Assembly: GCA_034509755.1 (NCBI GenBank)
Contig: CM067552.1
Location: 24,241,821 to 24,305,820, forward strand
From: Anisodus tanguticus
Taxonomy: Eukaryota > Streptophyta > Magnoliopsida > Solanales > Solanaceae
DNA length: 64,000 nucleotides
Direction: 5' to 3'
A program made the position numbers and the translations under genes. This document shows positions 1 to 12,692 of the stretch, in pieces. The notes under the pieces were generated by a model. The model had not been told where the DNA came from. It worked only from the letters and a program-made list of their open reading frames with translations, and made no database searches. Position 1 is the stretch's first letter. The number at the start of each line of letters is the position of its first letter.

Positions 1-1596
1 GAAAGTCAACCGACCCACACATCATACCCAGACTTAAAGAGAAATAAGTAGACACATAAGGGTATGTAGAGCCTGGATCAAATAATGCTATAGCCGGCCG
101 ACGACAGACTAGAATAGTACATGTGATGACTTCATTAGAAGCCTCAGTTCTACCTAGATATGTATAGCACTAAGCACGGCCACCCTCGGCATGAGAACCT
201 TTTCGAACACCACCAAGGCCTGCCTGAGAATCACCTCTACCTGAGTAAGAACCACCTCTACCACTCTGTGAACCGCCTCTAGCCGACTGTGTTACTACTC
301 TCAATGCAGAACCATGGGAACTAGAGTGCTGACCAATCAGACTAAGTCTAGGGTAATCCCTCACAAAGTCTCCCATTTCACCACACTTATAGCAGCCATG
401 ACAGGACATGGGCTGATGAGAAAAGCTAGAATAGCCAAAATGACCACATCGACCTCCAAGTCAAGAATAAGAATTCTGGGAACCCTGTCCCGAACTATAA
501 CTACACCGACCTGAAGAACCACCGGTCAAAGTCTACATCGATGCATGAACTAGCCTGATAAACTAGGGTCGATGACCCCTACCGTGATAATATCTACCTC
601 CAGATAAGGTACACCCATAACTACCTGAGCGGCGGGGCTTCTTGCCCAATCTATCCCCAAACTACTAATGCCTAATAGACTCAAAAATCCTAGTTACATC
701 CACCACTTCCTGAAAAGTACCTCCTAAAGATGCCACATGTGTCGCTGCAAGTCAAAGGTGATATAAAAGACCCCTAACAAACTTCCTAATCTTCTCTATA
801 TCATTTGGGAAAATAGTCAAGGAATGGCAAGACAAAGAGTGGAACCTCATCTCGTACCTAGTCACAGACATACCCCATGCTCCAAATGATCAAACTGCCT
901 AGGCCTCTCCTCTCTCAAACTATAGGGAACCCAAATATATAGAAACACTCCAGTGAACTAAGCCCAAGTAAATGGAGGTGACTCAACTGACCTAGTCACA
1001 AAAAATACCCTCCACCATTGCTTAGAAGGGACAATCATCTGAAACACTATGAAATCAACACCGTTGGACTCAACCAATCTTAAATTATGCAATCTCTCAT
1101 GATAACTCACCAGAAACTTATAAGCGTCATCATCAGATGTCCATCATACTGTGATGGCTTCATCTTCTCAAAGTTATCCCACATCTTCTGCTTCTCAATA
1201 AATATAGTAGGATAAATAATTAGACGATTAGCAACAACCTGGGCTAGAAAACCCAGAAACTGAGGTGCCATAACAATATCTGGTTCTGCTCCTAGTGTCC
1301 TATACACTACAACCACCTTGTCTAACCTCCAACTATGGTGTGAAAACCCTCTAGAGTAACTGAAAGTACTTCTACCTCAGCCCAACCCTCAAAGACATTC
1401 CAAATATGCACCAAGGTATCATGAAGAAGAAGAGTAGTAATGAATCCTTCTAGTACCTAGGCAAGTCCAATCTCATCTGCCAGTACTGGCTCCTCCTCTG
1501 TAGTAGACTCAAATCTCTAGCACAGGCCTGAGCATCAACTAGTGCTCAACCTCTGGGTAGCGTAGCAATGTGGGCTCTAGTGTTTCCTCGACCCTT
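1..1596 (-). pseudogene. Ty3/gypsy gag-protease fragment, decayed
   Basis: Read on the minus strand this is the 3' part of a retrotransposon gag (capsid/nucleocapsid) running into the start of an aspartic protease. At 353-394 there is a zinc-knuckle relic: both Cys of CX2C survive (CYKC), but the usual His is Asp and the last Cys is Tyr, so it should not bind zinc. It is followed by an RGG/SGRG-rich tail (170-330), usual for these gags. At 53-95 the text LFDPGSTYPYVS is the protease active-site region (DPGS variant, common in plant gypsy elements). Upstream, 780-1320 keeps gag-like phrases such as WDNFEKMKPSQYDG, broken by stops and frameshifts. The window edge cuts the protease, and an LTR of E1 begins at 1597, exactly where the gag reading frame starts, so the 5' end is lost or displaced. 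Not functional. Confidence 0.85.
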
Positions 1597-4001
1597 TGTC
1601 ATACCCCAACCTTGGTGGAGCAGATGACACCTAGTGCCACATTTATGCGAGAGACATACTTTGTACTACAAGTAACTTATTGTACTCAACTACCTGCAAA
1701 CAGAAAGATCCCAAAATAAGTATATAGACATATGGGTCTACAAGGCCCCAATTGTACAACGCAACACTTATAAACATAGCCTACTGACCACAGGTGTAAA
1801 TACATCCACAAAAACCTCTAGGTGTATTTGACCAAAACAACTTGGTCGGGACAAGGCCGGGACCTACCCAAATAGCATGTTCAACTATATTACCGGTGTC
1901 TAGACTTGGCTACTCCAGAAGGAAGTGGTGATCACCAAAACTCTGCGGATCAACTGGAATATTTACTGAAAATTCGGCCAAGCTGAGAACCTGGACCTAC
2001 AGTATGACATGTAGCATCCCCGGCAAAAGAGACTTCAGTATGAAATAATGTACCAAATATGTAAGGTAGATAAATACAATAACAAGTACTGAAGCCTTAA
2101 GTAGAAACAAGTAACAATGAGTGTAATGGGGCTGTCACTTACCTGTAAGTTGCACTCTTACTGATACTTTATCAACTATACCAACTAAAGTATCATAACG
2201 AGTTTAAGGTACATCTATTGGTAAAACTAAAACTCTATCTCACAAATACGTTCTGCTCAGAGCAATAAATAAGCCTTAGAAGGCCAACAAATAGGCCTCG
2301 GAGGCTGCCAAATAAGCCTTGATGGCTAGCAAGTGAGCCTAAAGGCTAGAAGATAAGCTCAAATACTGACAAATAAGCCTCAAGGGTTAGCGGGTCATAT
2401 TGCTTAACGTATCTAATATTTATGTATGTTAACTCATCCAACTAAAATTTCACCCTTCCGAGGATACAACATACAATACATATAAATTTTTGCAAGTAAT
2501 ACAACAAAGAAAGTAATACTACTAATGCAACTCGTACATAAAACTATACGACTAACAAGTGTGTGACCCAACTCTTACAACCACTGCCATCTTAGGGCTC
2601 TTACTTGGGCTCCTACATTAGGAAGACAACTAACGATTCCAAACACTCTATAGGATTATATTATATAGTACAACATCTATTGAAGATCCAATAGTAAAAG
2701 GAAATTAACTAAGCAAGTGCAACTATCAACTAGTATATAAATCAAACTCTTATTATGACTTTCCTCTTCCTGGATCTTAACCCTTACTATCCACCTACAA
2801 CTATTACACACCACCGAAATACCAAGACACAAGTGTTGGTACCTCTTACAAGCCGATTTACATACTATTTATAGTTCTATTGCAACAAACTAAGTAAACG
2901 CTAATGAACTTAGGAACAGACTTACAAATGACACAACTTTCAACTCAACAAGATAGAAGCAGTCCACTCTTCCCTAAGCTTTCAAGAAACAAGCGACTAA
3001 TAAAACCACGAGAGAATTAACGATGAGAACTAGAGAACCCAGAGGACAATCGAAGACGATTTCGACTACAACTCACCTTTAAATCACTTTGATGTTCTTG
3101 AGATTATTAATGAGGTTACATTGCTGTTCAAATCTGGAAAATATATGTTGCTGCCATAATTTCTTTAAGAGAAAATTATGCTCCAAAATCGTGAAAGGAT
3201 ATGTCTCAAAAAGAACTCAATTCACAACATGTAAAATACTACCTAGAATTTCATTTCTCCTTTCTTTAAATCTCACTCATCTTAACATTTTTGGATAGAA
3301 ATTGATGAAGTTATCTACTGCCTCCCTTTTCCTTCTATAATAAATATAACCCTACAAATACATATGTTATTAGCTATATAAATAAAATAGTAATTAATTA
3401 TACCTAGAGCTTAAGTTTTCATGGACTGTGGAGTCCACCTTTTTCCTATTACCTTGTAGAAATAGTCAACATTTATCCTAAAGATGCCACCATTGTGCAT
3501 AGTCTTTAACTGCTAATTGCCATGGACCCACGTGATGCATTGTTTATCGCATACCACTTATTCATTTTACATTAATCAATTCCTTGTCCCCCCCACTAAA
3601 TCTAAACAATTAACCAGTTACAACCATAATTAATTATTGATTTCACTTAAATAATAATCACTTTTAACATACCTCATATACTCACTAGCATGATCATTTC
3701 ATATAGCACTGGTTCGTAGCCTCTTTTGACATACGCAAAATATTATTCTCAATCATTGTTGTCACATTTTAAGTCCAAAATAAAAACGGTACATAAAACA
3801 TTCCCAAAATACTAAATTTTGGCTAAAATATATCTCTTCGATTCGTTTAACCTCTAATACTTTACCAATCATGATCATAAGTCTTTATAACCTTAGGATG
3901 AACATGTTTAACCGCTTATAACCTCAAAGAAAATCTCACTCCCGAGCTTGTGTCGACTAACTTACGAAATAACTTAATGTATGAATATATGGGATGTAAC
4001 A
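1597..4001 (-). repeat. 3' LTR of E1
   Basis: 2405-bp LTR in minus orientation. Its U3 start is at 4001 (TGTTACATCCC on the minus strand) and its end is at 1597 (TGACA). The polypurine tract just beyond 4001 shows that this end is U3. Relative to the 5' LTR it has an extra block at about 2161-2487 containing a 21-bp tandem repeat. It directly abuts the gag fragment at 1-1596. No promoter motif is clear enough to call. Confidence 0.8.
2269..2392. repeat. Six-copy tandem repeat, about 21 bp, in E1 3' LTR
   Basis: Six imperfect units of 20-22 bp, each close to ATAAGCCTCGGAGGCTAGCAA, with a GCC...GGC inverted core. Units begin at about 2269, 2291, 2312, 2333, 2353 and 2373. The block is absent from the matching 5' LTR, where the sequence jumps from the equivalent of 2160 to 2487. 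Confidence 0.85.
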
Positions 4002-4042
4002 TCACCCCCCCCCCCCTTTAGCAACATTCGTCCTTGAATGTT
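4002..4042 (-). promoter_or_regulatory. Polypurine tract and adjacent hairpin motif of E1
   Basis: On the minus strand an uninterrupted G12 run (plus C12 at 4005-4016) preceded by TAAA lies 3 bp before the 3' LTR. This is the expected plus-strand primer for reverse transcription. Just upstream, 4023-4042 (plus strand AACATTCGTCCTTGAATGTT) has perfect 7-bp arms AACATTC/GAATGTT around a 6-base loop. The same motif recurs beside the tracts of E2, E5, element A and element B. Confidence 0.8.
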
Positions 4043-5110
4043 GGACTTACCAGTGTACTATGCTATTTTCATGACTCGTCGGCGGACATCTGCAGCTATT
4101 TGCATGATTTATATTTGGGATGATATTATATCTCAATAACAATATTCCATAACATATCAACATGATCCATTTTATGGGAGATATTCTAATCCCATGTGAT
4201 ATTTGAAATCCTTTCTTAGTGAACCATTACTTCTATCATAGAGTATATTCTTAAAAATTATTCCCTTTTCGCTTATCATTTTACTTATTTGTTCTGCTAT
4301 CAGGGCGGCATTCCACCTTTCCTAGGTCCTTCTAGTCTTTAACTCCTATGACTTCATTCAGTATAGACTGACCCTTCAATAGCTTACGAGAACTGTCAAC
4401 TCACTGGTTTGATGGGATTGATCTCAAGGTCTTACTTATCCTCGTCACTTCCAAACTTACTTCCTCTTGCCTTACATTCTATCCACCTGAAACCTTGTCG
4501 TAGTACCACACCTTGGTTTATGACCTACACCTATCATGTTCATACTATTTGTAATCTTCCACTTATCTTGCTAGCATCATAGACTTTCTTATACTGTTCT
4601 AAAACCTTAAACGAGACATAACATTGTTTCTAACTTCTTCTTACTCTTGTAGCTAGACCTCCTAGTGCATAAAAATTATAAGTTGGAAGACATGATACTA
4701 ATGGTACCACTATCATTTCTGATATTGCATCATTGCGCTTCTGGCCCTACTTGAAGTTTGAACTATTCACAATCTTCTGTACTTAGGTATCTCGTACCTT
4801 CTTTACTCTCTATTTCATTTATATCTGAACCTCATACCTTATCTTTTGATACTTTCATAACTTCTCCACTTCAATTGACTTATCTGTTTTGCTGGCCATA
4901 GCTTTTATGATCATCGACATCTTTGTATAACATCAAACACGAGTTAAACTCGACTTCTTATGACTTAGCTCTATAGCACGACCTGAGATAAAAAAGAAAG
5001 GTAACCAATCCTAAATGCCCCGTAGCCTCCCATAAATGAATGTGGTGCGCAACAAATCCATAAACAAGACTCTACTAGGCACGACTTTGTAGACTCCCTA
5101 GGACACAGAA
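4043..5110 (-). other. E1 internal region without recognisable coding
   Basis: About 1.1 kb of AT-rich sequence, pyrimidine-rich on the plus strand, with no gag, protease, RT or integrase phrase that I can read in any frame. The last 230 bp (about 4880-5110) resembles 27640-27850 in E2. Both include the words ACAAGACTCTACTAG and a CTCCCTAGG close to the primer site, so this is a shared untranslated leader. Confidence 0.6.
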
Positions 5111-5124
5111 CTGCTCTAATACCA
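5111..5124 (-). promoter_or_regulatory. Primer binding site of E1 (initiator Met tRNA type)
   Basis: The minus strand reads TGGTATTAGAGCAG, one change from TGGTATCAGAGC, the standard complement of the 3' end of plant initiator methionine tRNA. It lies within a few bases of the 5' LTR end at 5128, where first-strand synthesis would start. Confidence 0.8.
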
Positions 5125-5127
5125 TTT

Positions 5128-6139
5128 TTTCAGACCCCAACCTTGGTGGAGCAGACGACACCTAGTGTCACACTTATGCGAGCGACATACTTTGTACTAC
5201 AAGTAACTTACTTTACTCAACTACCTGCAAATAGAAAGATCCCAAAACAAGTACATAGACATATGGGCCTATGAGGCCCCAATTGTACAATATTACACTT
5301 ATAAACACAACTTACTGACAAAAGCCTCTAGGAGTATTTGACCAAAACAACTTGGCCGGGACAGGGCACAGACCAACCCAAATAGAATGTTCAATTGTAT
5401 TACCGGTGTCTAGACTTGGCTACTCCAGAAGGAAGTGGAGATCACCAAAACACTATAGATCAACTGGAATGTTTACTGAAAATTTGGCCCACCTGAGAAC
5501 CTGGGCCTACAGTATGACATGTAGCATCCCCGACAAAAGAGACTTCAGTATGAAATAATATACCGAATATGTAAGGCAGATAAATACAATTACAAGTACT
5601 GAAGCCTCAAGTAGAAATAAGTAACAATGAGTGTAATGGGGCTTCCACTTACATGTAAGTTGCACTCTAAGGAATTATTTACAAGTAATGCAACTGAGGA
5701 AGTAATACTACAAATACAACCCGCGCGGACAACTATACAACTAACAAGTGTGTGACCCCCAACTCTTACAACTTCCCTCTTGGGGCTCTTACTTGGACTC
5801 CTACATTAGGAAGATAATGAATGATTCAAAACACTCTATAGGATCATATTAAGTAGTACAACATCTACTGAAGATACAATAGTTAAAAGTAAATCAACTT
5901 AGCAAGTGTAACTATCAACTAGTATATAAGTCGAACTCTTATTACGCCTTTCTTCTTCCTGTCTCTTAACCCTTACTATCCGCCAACAACTATTACATAC
6001 CATCCAAATTCCAAGACACAAATATTGGTACCTCTTACAAGCTGGTTTACATACTATTTATACTTCTATTGCAACAAACCAAGTAAACGCTAATGAACTT
6101 AGGAACAGGCTTACAAATCACATAACTTTCAACTGAACT
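5128..6139 (-). repeat. 5' LTR of E1, truncated
   Basis: Matches 1597-2160 and 2488-2955 of the 3' LTR with scattered substitutions, lacks the 330-bp block holding the tandem repeat, and stops at 6139 where a different LTR begins (TGTTACGACCC). About 1.05 kb of the U3 side is missing and is not found beyond that insertion. Confidence 0.75.
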
Positions 6140-8846
6140 TGTTACGACCCAAATCACGGGCATCATGGTGGCACCTATACAATTCCCCTGGTAGGTGAAC
6201 CAATCCCCAAAATAGCTTTAAGAAAAATGTGGAAGAGATCAAAATATGATAAATAATAGTTTCATTAAAAACATCTTAAATAACTGATCCTTACAACAAC
6301 CTTCTTTTCCCAAAACCTGGTATGACTTATACAAGCACTCTAAGATACAACAAATGAATGAGAAATACAACAATACTGCTCTGAATGAATAGGAAAATTA
6401 CATGAGATGGAAACTAAGGCTACCAGAGTGAATAGACTTCCTCAGCTTCCCGTGCTGCAAACTGCAATCTAAATAGACCGAGTACCTACATTCACGTAAA
6501 AGATGCAGAAAGTGTAACATGAGTACACAACGTACCCTGTAGGTATCATAGTCCGACAATGACAAAAGATACATAAAAAGAGATAAATATCAAGTTGACA
6601 TCACATAATCCTACACTAACAATTTAATAAGCCAAATAGGTCACATTGTCCACATATAACTTATAGAATCACCAAGTCACCTTGTCCAAATAGTAGTTCC
6701 ACTCACATATGACATATAAGCAAAACCATACAACAACAACTCAACAACCATACTAACAATCCCTAACCAGACCCATTCTAAGTAAATTATTCAACCATAA
6801 ATACACATTCACGCACTTAGTACCTCCAAAGTAGGATCAAACATCACAAATTACACACAACAAATTTGACAACAACTTCTTTAACTCATAGATTGTAACA
6901 TAGAACCAACAACCGACCGAACAAGTCAACTTGGCAACTAGCCCAATTCAGTAAGAACACCCGAACAAATCATTCCATCACAATACTCAATCAGATTTTC
7001 CAATACTAATCCAACACTTAAATCACCAACAGATAAGCAATGCAATGATATATGTATGATATGAATGCTATGCATATGTCATGTACCTTTATCCTCCAGT
7101 ATACAAACATTAAAATTTTATGAACTGAAAACTTATGGGGGACCCATGAAGTCTATATACTTATCTGGAATTTCTTAACGGACCCCAGTCCTTAGTTGTA
7201 ATACTTGTTGCAGGCGTGTAACCTACTCCATCATGTATCATCATACCTATTACAGCGTGCAACCCGATCCATATGTAATGTTATCATCATCACAATGTTG
7301 TCGTAATCTCATAGTGTTGTCACCTTTCTGATCCCTTGGACCCATAACATATATCATACCACTCCAATATCAATATCATCATAACCATGATTGTATGAAT
7401 GAAAATGATAATATAAGACTAGAATCATAATGCCATGAGATGTAACCAAGTACAAAGATGAATATCACATGCTTTCAAGAATAAAACAACATATAATCCA
7501 AGTACAATCAGGATATCATGTCAAAGTATGTGTGATGAATAAGAAGAACGCTAATAATTATGGCGACGAGCCCACATAATGGTAACAAGCCCAATCAAAC
7601 AGCAGTCGGAATTAACTTAAGGTTGATTCCCCAAATCACCCATCATCATAGTTCAACACTGGTACCCACTCAACCATTAATCATAACCATTTGAATGGGA
7701 CCACCAAATATGGCCAATACCCCTTAATATTTATAACTAATTACACACTTCTATCAGAGTCTAGTGAAAGTAAATTGTAGCCTACCTCAAAGCCGAGTAG
7801 GAGTGACAAACTGTCAATCACTTACACACGTCTTCACTTCTTCACAACGCCTTGTAGTAACCATAGTCTAACACACATGTTCTACACGTTAATATCGATC
7901 CAAGAACATATACCATCTTAGTTCTTAACCATACAAAAGAATACCTAGAATCCATCCAGGACCCACGGTGTCAAAATCTAAACTTTATTATCAAAGAGGC
8001 ATTAAAACATGCTTACTAGTTATATCCTTGAGTTAATTGAAAAAATAACCTTAATTAGACCCTCAATTCATAATTCAATAAATGACCCAATTTACAAACC
8101 CTAGGTTTCTTCCCAAATAAGAAAAAGGGTTTTCATGCTTAAATGAAACTTTACCGCATGGTTATTTATTCAATACATATACTTATTTGGAAAATTAATG
8201 TTTACCAATTCATTTTATATCCTTTATTCATGATTCAGTTCTTTCTAATATACCATAAAGTGTACAATCCATTTTCCCCAATTTAACATCTGTCCCAAGG
8301 CTAGAAATATAGAATACAATCAAAGGGTATGGGAAGATTACCTCCCATGAAGGATTTAGGCCAAAACATCAGCAAATACCCTCTAGACCAACCCCTATTT
8401 CGAGATATAATATTTTTGGAAAGTGGGGCGTTTTTAGGGAAATTAATACATTAGACAGACTGTGATTCCTCCTATATGGATCCGACCCTGCAGGTGCGGA
8501 CATACTTCGGTTTAATAGAGGACTACTGAGGCACAGGCATAGGCACTTGAAAACTTGCCTCAGAGCAGAAGCGAGAAATAATTCACATGTGCGGACCTAA
8601 CACATCTGCTAGTACGGATAAGGATTCGCTAGCGCGGCCCCACTGGGGCCACAATACTTCATTGGAGCGGACACGGATCTCTCAAAAATTCTTCAATTCA
8701 AATAATCCTCTTCCCAAATAGTAAGAGTTATATTGCTCACAATTTCCATGTATTATAGTCATTGGCGAGTGTCCCGATGAGGGATATGATATGGTTCTGT
8801 TGTATTGCAGACTATCACATAATAACACTCTGTTAACATTGTAACA
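6140..8846 (-). repeat. Minus-strand LTR of family B', possibly solo
   Basis: Begins at 6140 with TGTTACGACCCAAATCACGG, which read on the minus strand is the terminus CCGTGATTTGGGTCGTAACA seen in related form at the ends of the element B LTRs. Internally, 7640-7770 in reverse complement closely matches 14035-14170 (phrases TGATAGAAGT, GGTACC.GTGTTGAACT). The U3 end is tentatively at 8846 (minus TGTTACAATG). The CG-rich stretch at 8455-8680 is in the position of the CG-rich module of the element B LTRs. No flanking internal region with a primer site or polypurine tract is attached, and no target-site duplication is visible, so the upper boundary is uncertain. Confidence 0.6.
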
Positions 8847-9833
8847 ATAGTCACATGGTCCTCATAAGGACTCCCACGACTATAACAAAACAAGCCTATA
8901 CACCAAATGAGGGGTTCACATTTAGTCTATGCTATCACACGTGTTTGATAACCAAAAGGTTCAACACATACTTGAGCTAAGGAATAAGTATGGGTACTAT
9001 GGCCTGATTGTCACTAACGACAACTAGATGGTAACCACGCCCCTCTGAGTTCATCTTTTGAATCTTAAGATACAAAATAAGTATACCTCAAATTTTAGCA
9101 ATACCACTTTTCTGCTCTCTAACAGATCCATTAGGAAGTTCAAGCCTAATAATTTTTACTGACAATCTAGAGTTTTATAACACCTAGAAAGCTATTCTAT
9201 CCCAACCATCACCTCTAAATCCACAAGTTTGAATTCAAGAAAATCAACAACATTCTCACGGCCCTTAACTACAACTATGCAGTCTCTATAGACTTTAGAA
9301 ACAATAATAGAGACGCTAGCAGGGGTATTCACAGAAAATGGTTCTAACAATTGTTTTGGTTCCAGACTAAAATCAAGGGAAAAGTACAGAATCATATAAG
9401 AAATATTCGAACCCGAATCTATCCACGAATACGCATCAAGAGAATAAATAGTAAGAATACCTTTCTCAAAATATCAGCAATCACACCTTACAATCACCAT
9501 CAAACACCTACTACAGAATTCCAAATGAGTTTGTACCGTCCATCGACTTATAAAGCATAACCAATGTGCACCTCATAGTACCATTGTTCAATAGGTTAGA
9601 AATTATAACATGAGTTAAAGTAATCTCTATGAGGCACGATTAATGGACACATCAGAACGATCCTAAAGGAAGTTTTAGCTCTATAGAACAATATAGAATC
9701 AAGAAGAATGAGAAACACCTATAATGTCCTGGTAGTCTTTCGGTCATGCATGTGATCAGGATGAACAAGGAAGACTCCACTAGATACAAACAACTCCTAG
9801 AACACATCTAAACCTAGGCTTTGATATCAAGCT
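8847..9833 (-). pseudogene. Ty3/gypsy protease-to-RT linker and leader remnant
   Basis: Minus-strand internal fragment of a deleted gypsy element. At 9192-9395 an open stretch reads EPFSVNTP...RDCIVVV..ENVVDFLEF...VMVGIE, the C-terminal half of a retropepsin-like domain (RVP_2 type). Just downstream, about 9000-9190, two frames together keep the CYK..DC and ILYLKIQKMNSEG phrases of the protease-RT linker. Gag is missing: from about 9400 up to the primer site at 9817 there is only leader-like sequence. The end at 8847-8990 resembles 47765-47920, another unassigned segment. The fragment sits between an LTR of another family and its own 5' LTR, so at least one deletion or insertion lies near 8990. 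Confidence 0.65.
9817..9829 (-). promoter_or_regulatory. Primer binding site, decayed
   Basis: The minus strand reads TGATATCAAAGCC, two changes from TGGTATCAGAGCC. It lies 4 bp from the LTR start TGTCACACTCC (plus strand, 9834). The flanking leader has the words ACCTAGGCT and GACTCCACTAGA, similar to the leader of element A at 57060-57110. Confidence 0.7.
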
Positions 9834-10690
9834 TGTCACACTCCAAACCCAACCCTGGACGTAACAGGAATCTGATGCTATGAACAACACCAGAAACACC
9901 TTATAAAACACTTAAACAGTCATTCTAATTTGTTATCTATTTATAACAAGTCGTGTAAAGAGTAAAACATGAAAATGATCAACTGAATAAAATTAGCAAA
10001 AGTCTAATATATATATATTAAATCATAAAATGTAGCAAGACTCAGTAAGTCATACGAGACTTTAAACATCTACTCAAAAGCTGACAACTATCCATGGATC
10101 CTATAAGATGAGAAATAAAGCATAGTCTAACTTTGGGACACACCCCAAATACTAAAATCAATAACTAAGATAAAAGTGTCCCATGAACAGGAGTGTGGGC
10201 TCACCAAAACTCTGGAAAATGGCAAGCTTTCCTAGTCCGCAAGCGTATCACGAACTTGTTCCTCAACGTTACATGAAACATCATAAAAAACAATAATGGC
10301 ATTCCTGAGTACTGGGTACTCATTGAGTATCTTCGAGACAATGGTTAATAAAACAAAATAAAATAAGAAGGATCGGTAAGACCATGTCACTTAAAGCAGT
10401 TTGAAATTCAGAGATAGAATAAATCATCAAACTTAGAGAAACCATTAGTAGAATCCATTGAGAGAGAATTAAATTACTTTCAATCTATTATATTATTTAT
10501 CAAGATTAAGTCTTCCATTTATGAACTCAATATCAACATCAAGTCACTCATGAACAATCACAATCATGGCGGTACATGCAAAATCAATGAAATAAAGGGA
10601 TGACCCTTAAGGTTCCTTAAAACCGCATAGAAGCACCATATTAGTGTTGTTGATCCTCGATGACTATCTTTCCTCCCGAATAACTAGGCA
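9834..10690 (-). repeat. 5' LTR fragment joined to the leader at 9817
   Basis: Starts with TGTCACACTCC directly beyond the primer site, so it is the R/U5 side of a minus-strand 5' LTR. It has no clear partner in the window. The far end is not visible as a terminus. It gives way near 10690 to an LTR piece of the E2 family. Confidence 0.5.
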
Positions 10691-11890
10691 AACTATCATG
10701 CCCCAATCTTGACTAGGATGGACTACATTCTACATGGGTTTACTATCAAACCTATATTTGATGAACATGACATAGTATTGTCTGAAAAATCTAATCTATA
10801 ACATGTTATGTCCGTATACTGTAACATAAACTCGTACATGACTTAACCTGACCATAGACGTCTATGAAGCCTCTAAGAAAACTGATATTGTACTTGTCGA
10901 GATAGGGCCCCGACATCCCTATATAATCTGTACATAACCATACCAACTCGACTTGGTTAACTCCATGAAGAAGTGGAGCTCACCAATCAACGGCTAAAAT
11001 TCGGAGACAGCCTAATGTGGAGGACTGTCAGCTTGTCTTCCTAAATCTGCGGGCATGAAACACAGCATCCCCGAAAAAAAAGGATGTCAGTACGAATGAA
11101 TGTATTGAGTATGTATGGCACATATAAATAATATGTAAAGATATCAACGTAAAGAGAGAAAATGAAGAATCAACCTGAAACTCAGAATGCCACTGGGGTG
11201 TAGGATATGCATGCTTATACTTATATACAATATATATACATACTAGTATCCTCATATGTAAATCAAGTCGCTCTTTGGAGCTAACATCATTATCATATCA
11301 TACTCAGCCTGACCATAACAAGGCTCGGCATTATAGTACCCAACTACAGTGGTGTGCACATATAAGTGTCATACCCGACTAACTATAGCGCAACTCGATG
11401 TCATAAAATAGATACATATATATACATAATGAATGAAGGACATTAGAAGAAAATCATGAACATGACCGGAGGGACATAAAGGTCGTTACCCTCTGCCTAT
11501 CGTTATGTAACTTTGTATATCAGTTGTCGTGGTACTAATAAGGAGCATAAAATATCACAGATTGAGAGATAATATAAAATGTGGAAAACGTACTCCCGAC
11601 AAGGGACAAACAAAATTCAATAACATATCAATAGAATGAAATACATTAACACTTCTAACTTTGCTTCCCCTCTCTTCATCCTGCCTTATTCTCTAGGTGC
11701 TTAATATCTCTTCCTCACTAGAGACATGAGTAACACCAAGGTGAATACTTATCCTATATACAAAGATTCAAATACCTAACCCTTGAATCTTCTAAACACT
11801 TAAGAAGTCATATTCCACTATACAATTCCAAGGTACACCACTTTTATATTGCATAAAGTGGAATTATCGATATGCTCATAATACTATTCA
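10691..11890 (-). repeat. LTR fragment related to the E2/E5 LTR family
   Basis: Starts ATCATGCCCCAATCTTGAC, like the E2 LTR start TGTCACACCCCAATC. It then carries the family signature: GCGGGCATGAAACACAGC, GATGTCAGTACGAATG and a 'TGTATGGCACATATAAATA' stretch (11040-11140). The same order is seen at 21110-21200 and 60300-60390. It ends without a clean LTR terminus near 11890. Confidence 0.6.
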
Positions 11891-12124
11891 ATAATGTCGT
11901 CCAGTTCTAACATTCAGTCCATTGCTACAGATTACTCTAACCCTCACCCGATCCTGAAGTTCCATTCCTTTCTAGAGCTACGTCTTTTGACGCCTATAAA
12001 CCATAAGCTGGGGTGGTTACTACTAACTATAATTCTATCACTGCCAAAAGTGGAATCATTACACTTGTGTTCCTATTTCCTAACTCCAACTAGTTTATAA
12101 TCTTATATACATAGGTACATCGTA
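11891..12124. other. Unassigned gap
   Basis: No gene is recognised. The phrase 'GCCAAAAGTGGAATCATTACAC' region suggests eroded LTR. A 68-codon open stretch on the plus strand here has no family resemblance. Confidence 0.4.
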
Positions 12125-12692
12125 CCTCTTTCACCTTAGATCAGGTTCATGCTCATTGTTCAGTTTTAGTTTCATGTTTCTATTATTTCATGTGCCTGCT
12201 TATTCTTTCATTTGCTTTACATATAGTATAATTTAAATGTACTAATGTCCCTTTGCCCGAGGCCTACACTTCACAGTGCACGTACTGAGTTTCAAGATGA
12301 TGGATCTGCATGCTAGGACTTCACATATATTAGCTATTGGTGAGGCCCACTTCATTCGGGGTGTTAGTGGTTATTTTTAATGATTATGTTTTACAATAGA
12401 GGTATGTCAGGGCCTTGTCCTGGTAAATAGTTTTGTAGTCAGACTCATGTCTAGAGGTTTCATAGACTAGCTTAACATGTCATGTCAGTCATTTAGAATT
12501 ATTATGTTTTCAGACTATTTTGCCCTGATATTTTAGACTATTTTTCGGTAAACAATTTTACATGTCTTATTACCATTATTATTTCATTTTTTTTATGCCC
12601 ATGTTGATTAGCAAGCCATGTGCTTCACTCGATCACAGGCAGTCATGCATCGAGGGTCGTGTTTCACATAGGTCATGGTTTGGGGCGTTACA
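12125..12692 (+). repeat. Plus-strand LTR end fragment of the element A family
   Basis: Reads in the plus direction as the reverse complement of 49413-49870. Shared phrases include GTCAGGGCCTTGTCCTG, CAGACTCATGTCTAGAGGTT and the terminus GGTCATGGTTTGGGGCGTTACA (to 12692). No primer site follows, so it is a 3' LTR end or a solo remnant rather than a 5' LTR. Confidence 0.75.

Larger units (their letters stand above)
1597..6139 (-). mobile_element. E1: minus-strand Ty3/gypsy LTR element, internally short
   Basis: Two direct repeats frame a short internal region. 1597-2955 and 5128-6139 align along their length (both begin ACCCCAACCTTGGTGGAGCA after the terminal bases). The left copy continues to 4001, where it ends in the LTR terminus TGTTACATCCC (minus strand). 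It is followed by a polypurine tract, which makes it the 3' LTR (2405 bp). The right copy is the 5' LTR, preceded by a primer site at 5111-5124. The 5' LTR is cut at 6139 by another LTR. The internal region (4002-5127) is only about 1.1 kb and has no recognisable gag or pol, so this is a deleted or non-autonomous derivative. Its leader resembles that of E2. Confidence 0.8.
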
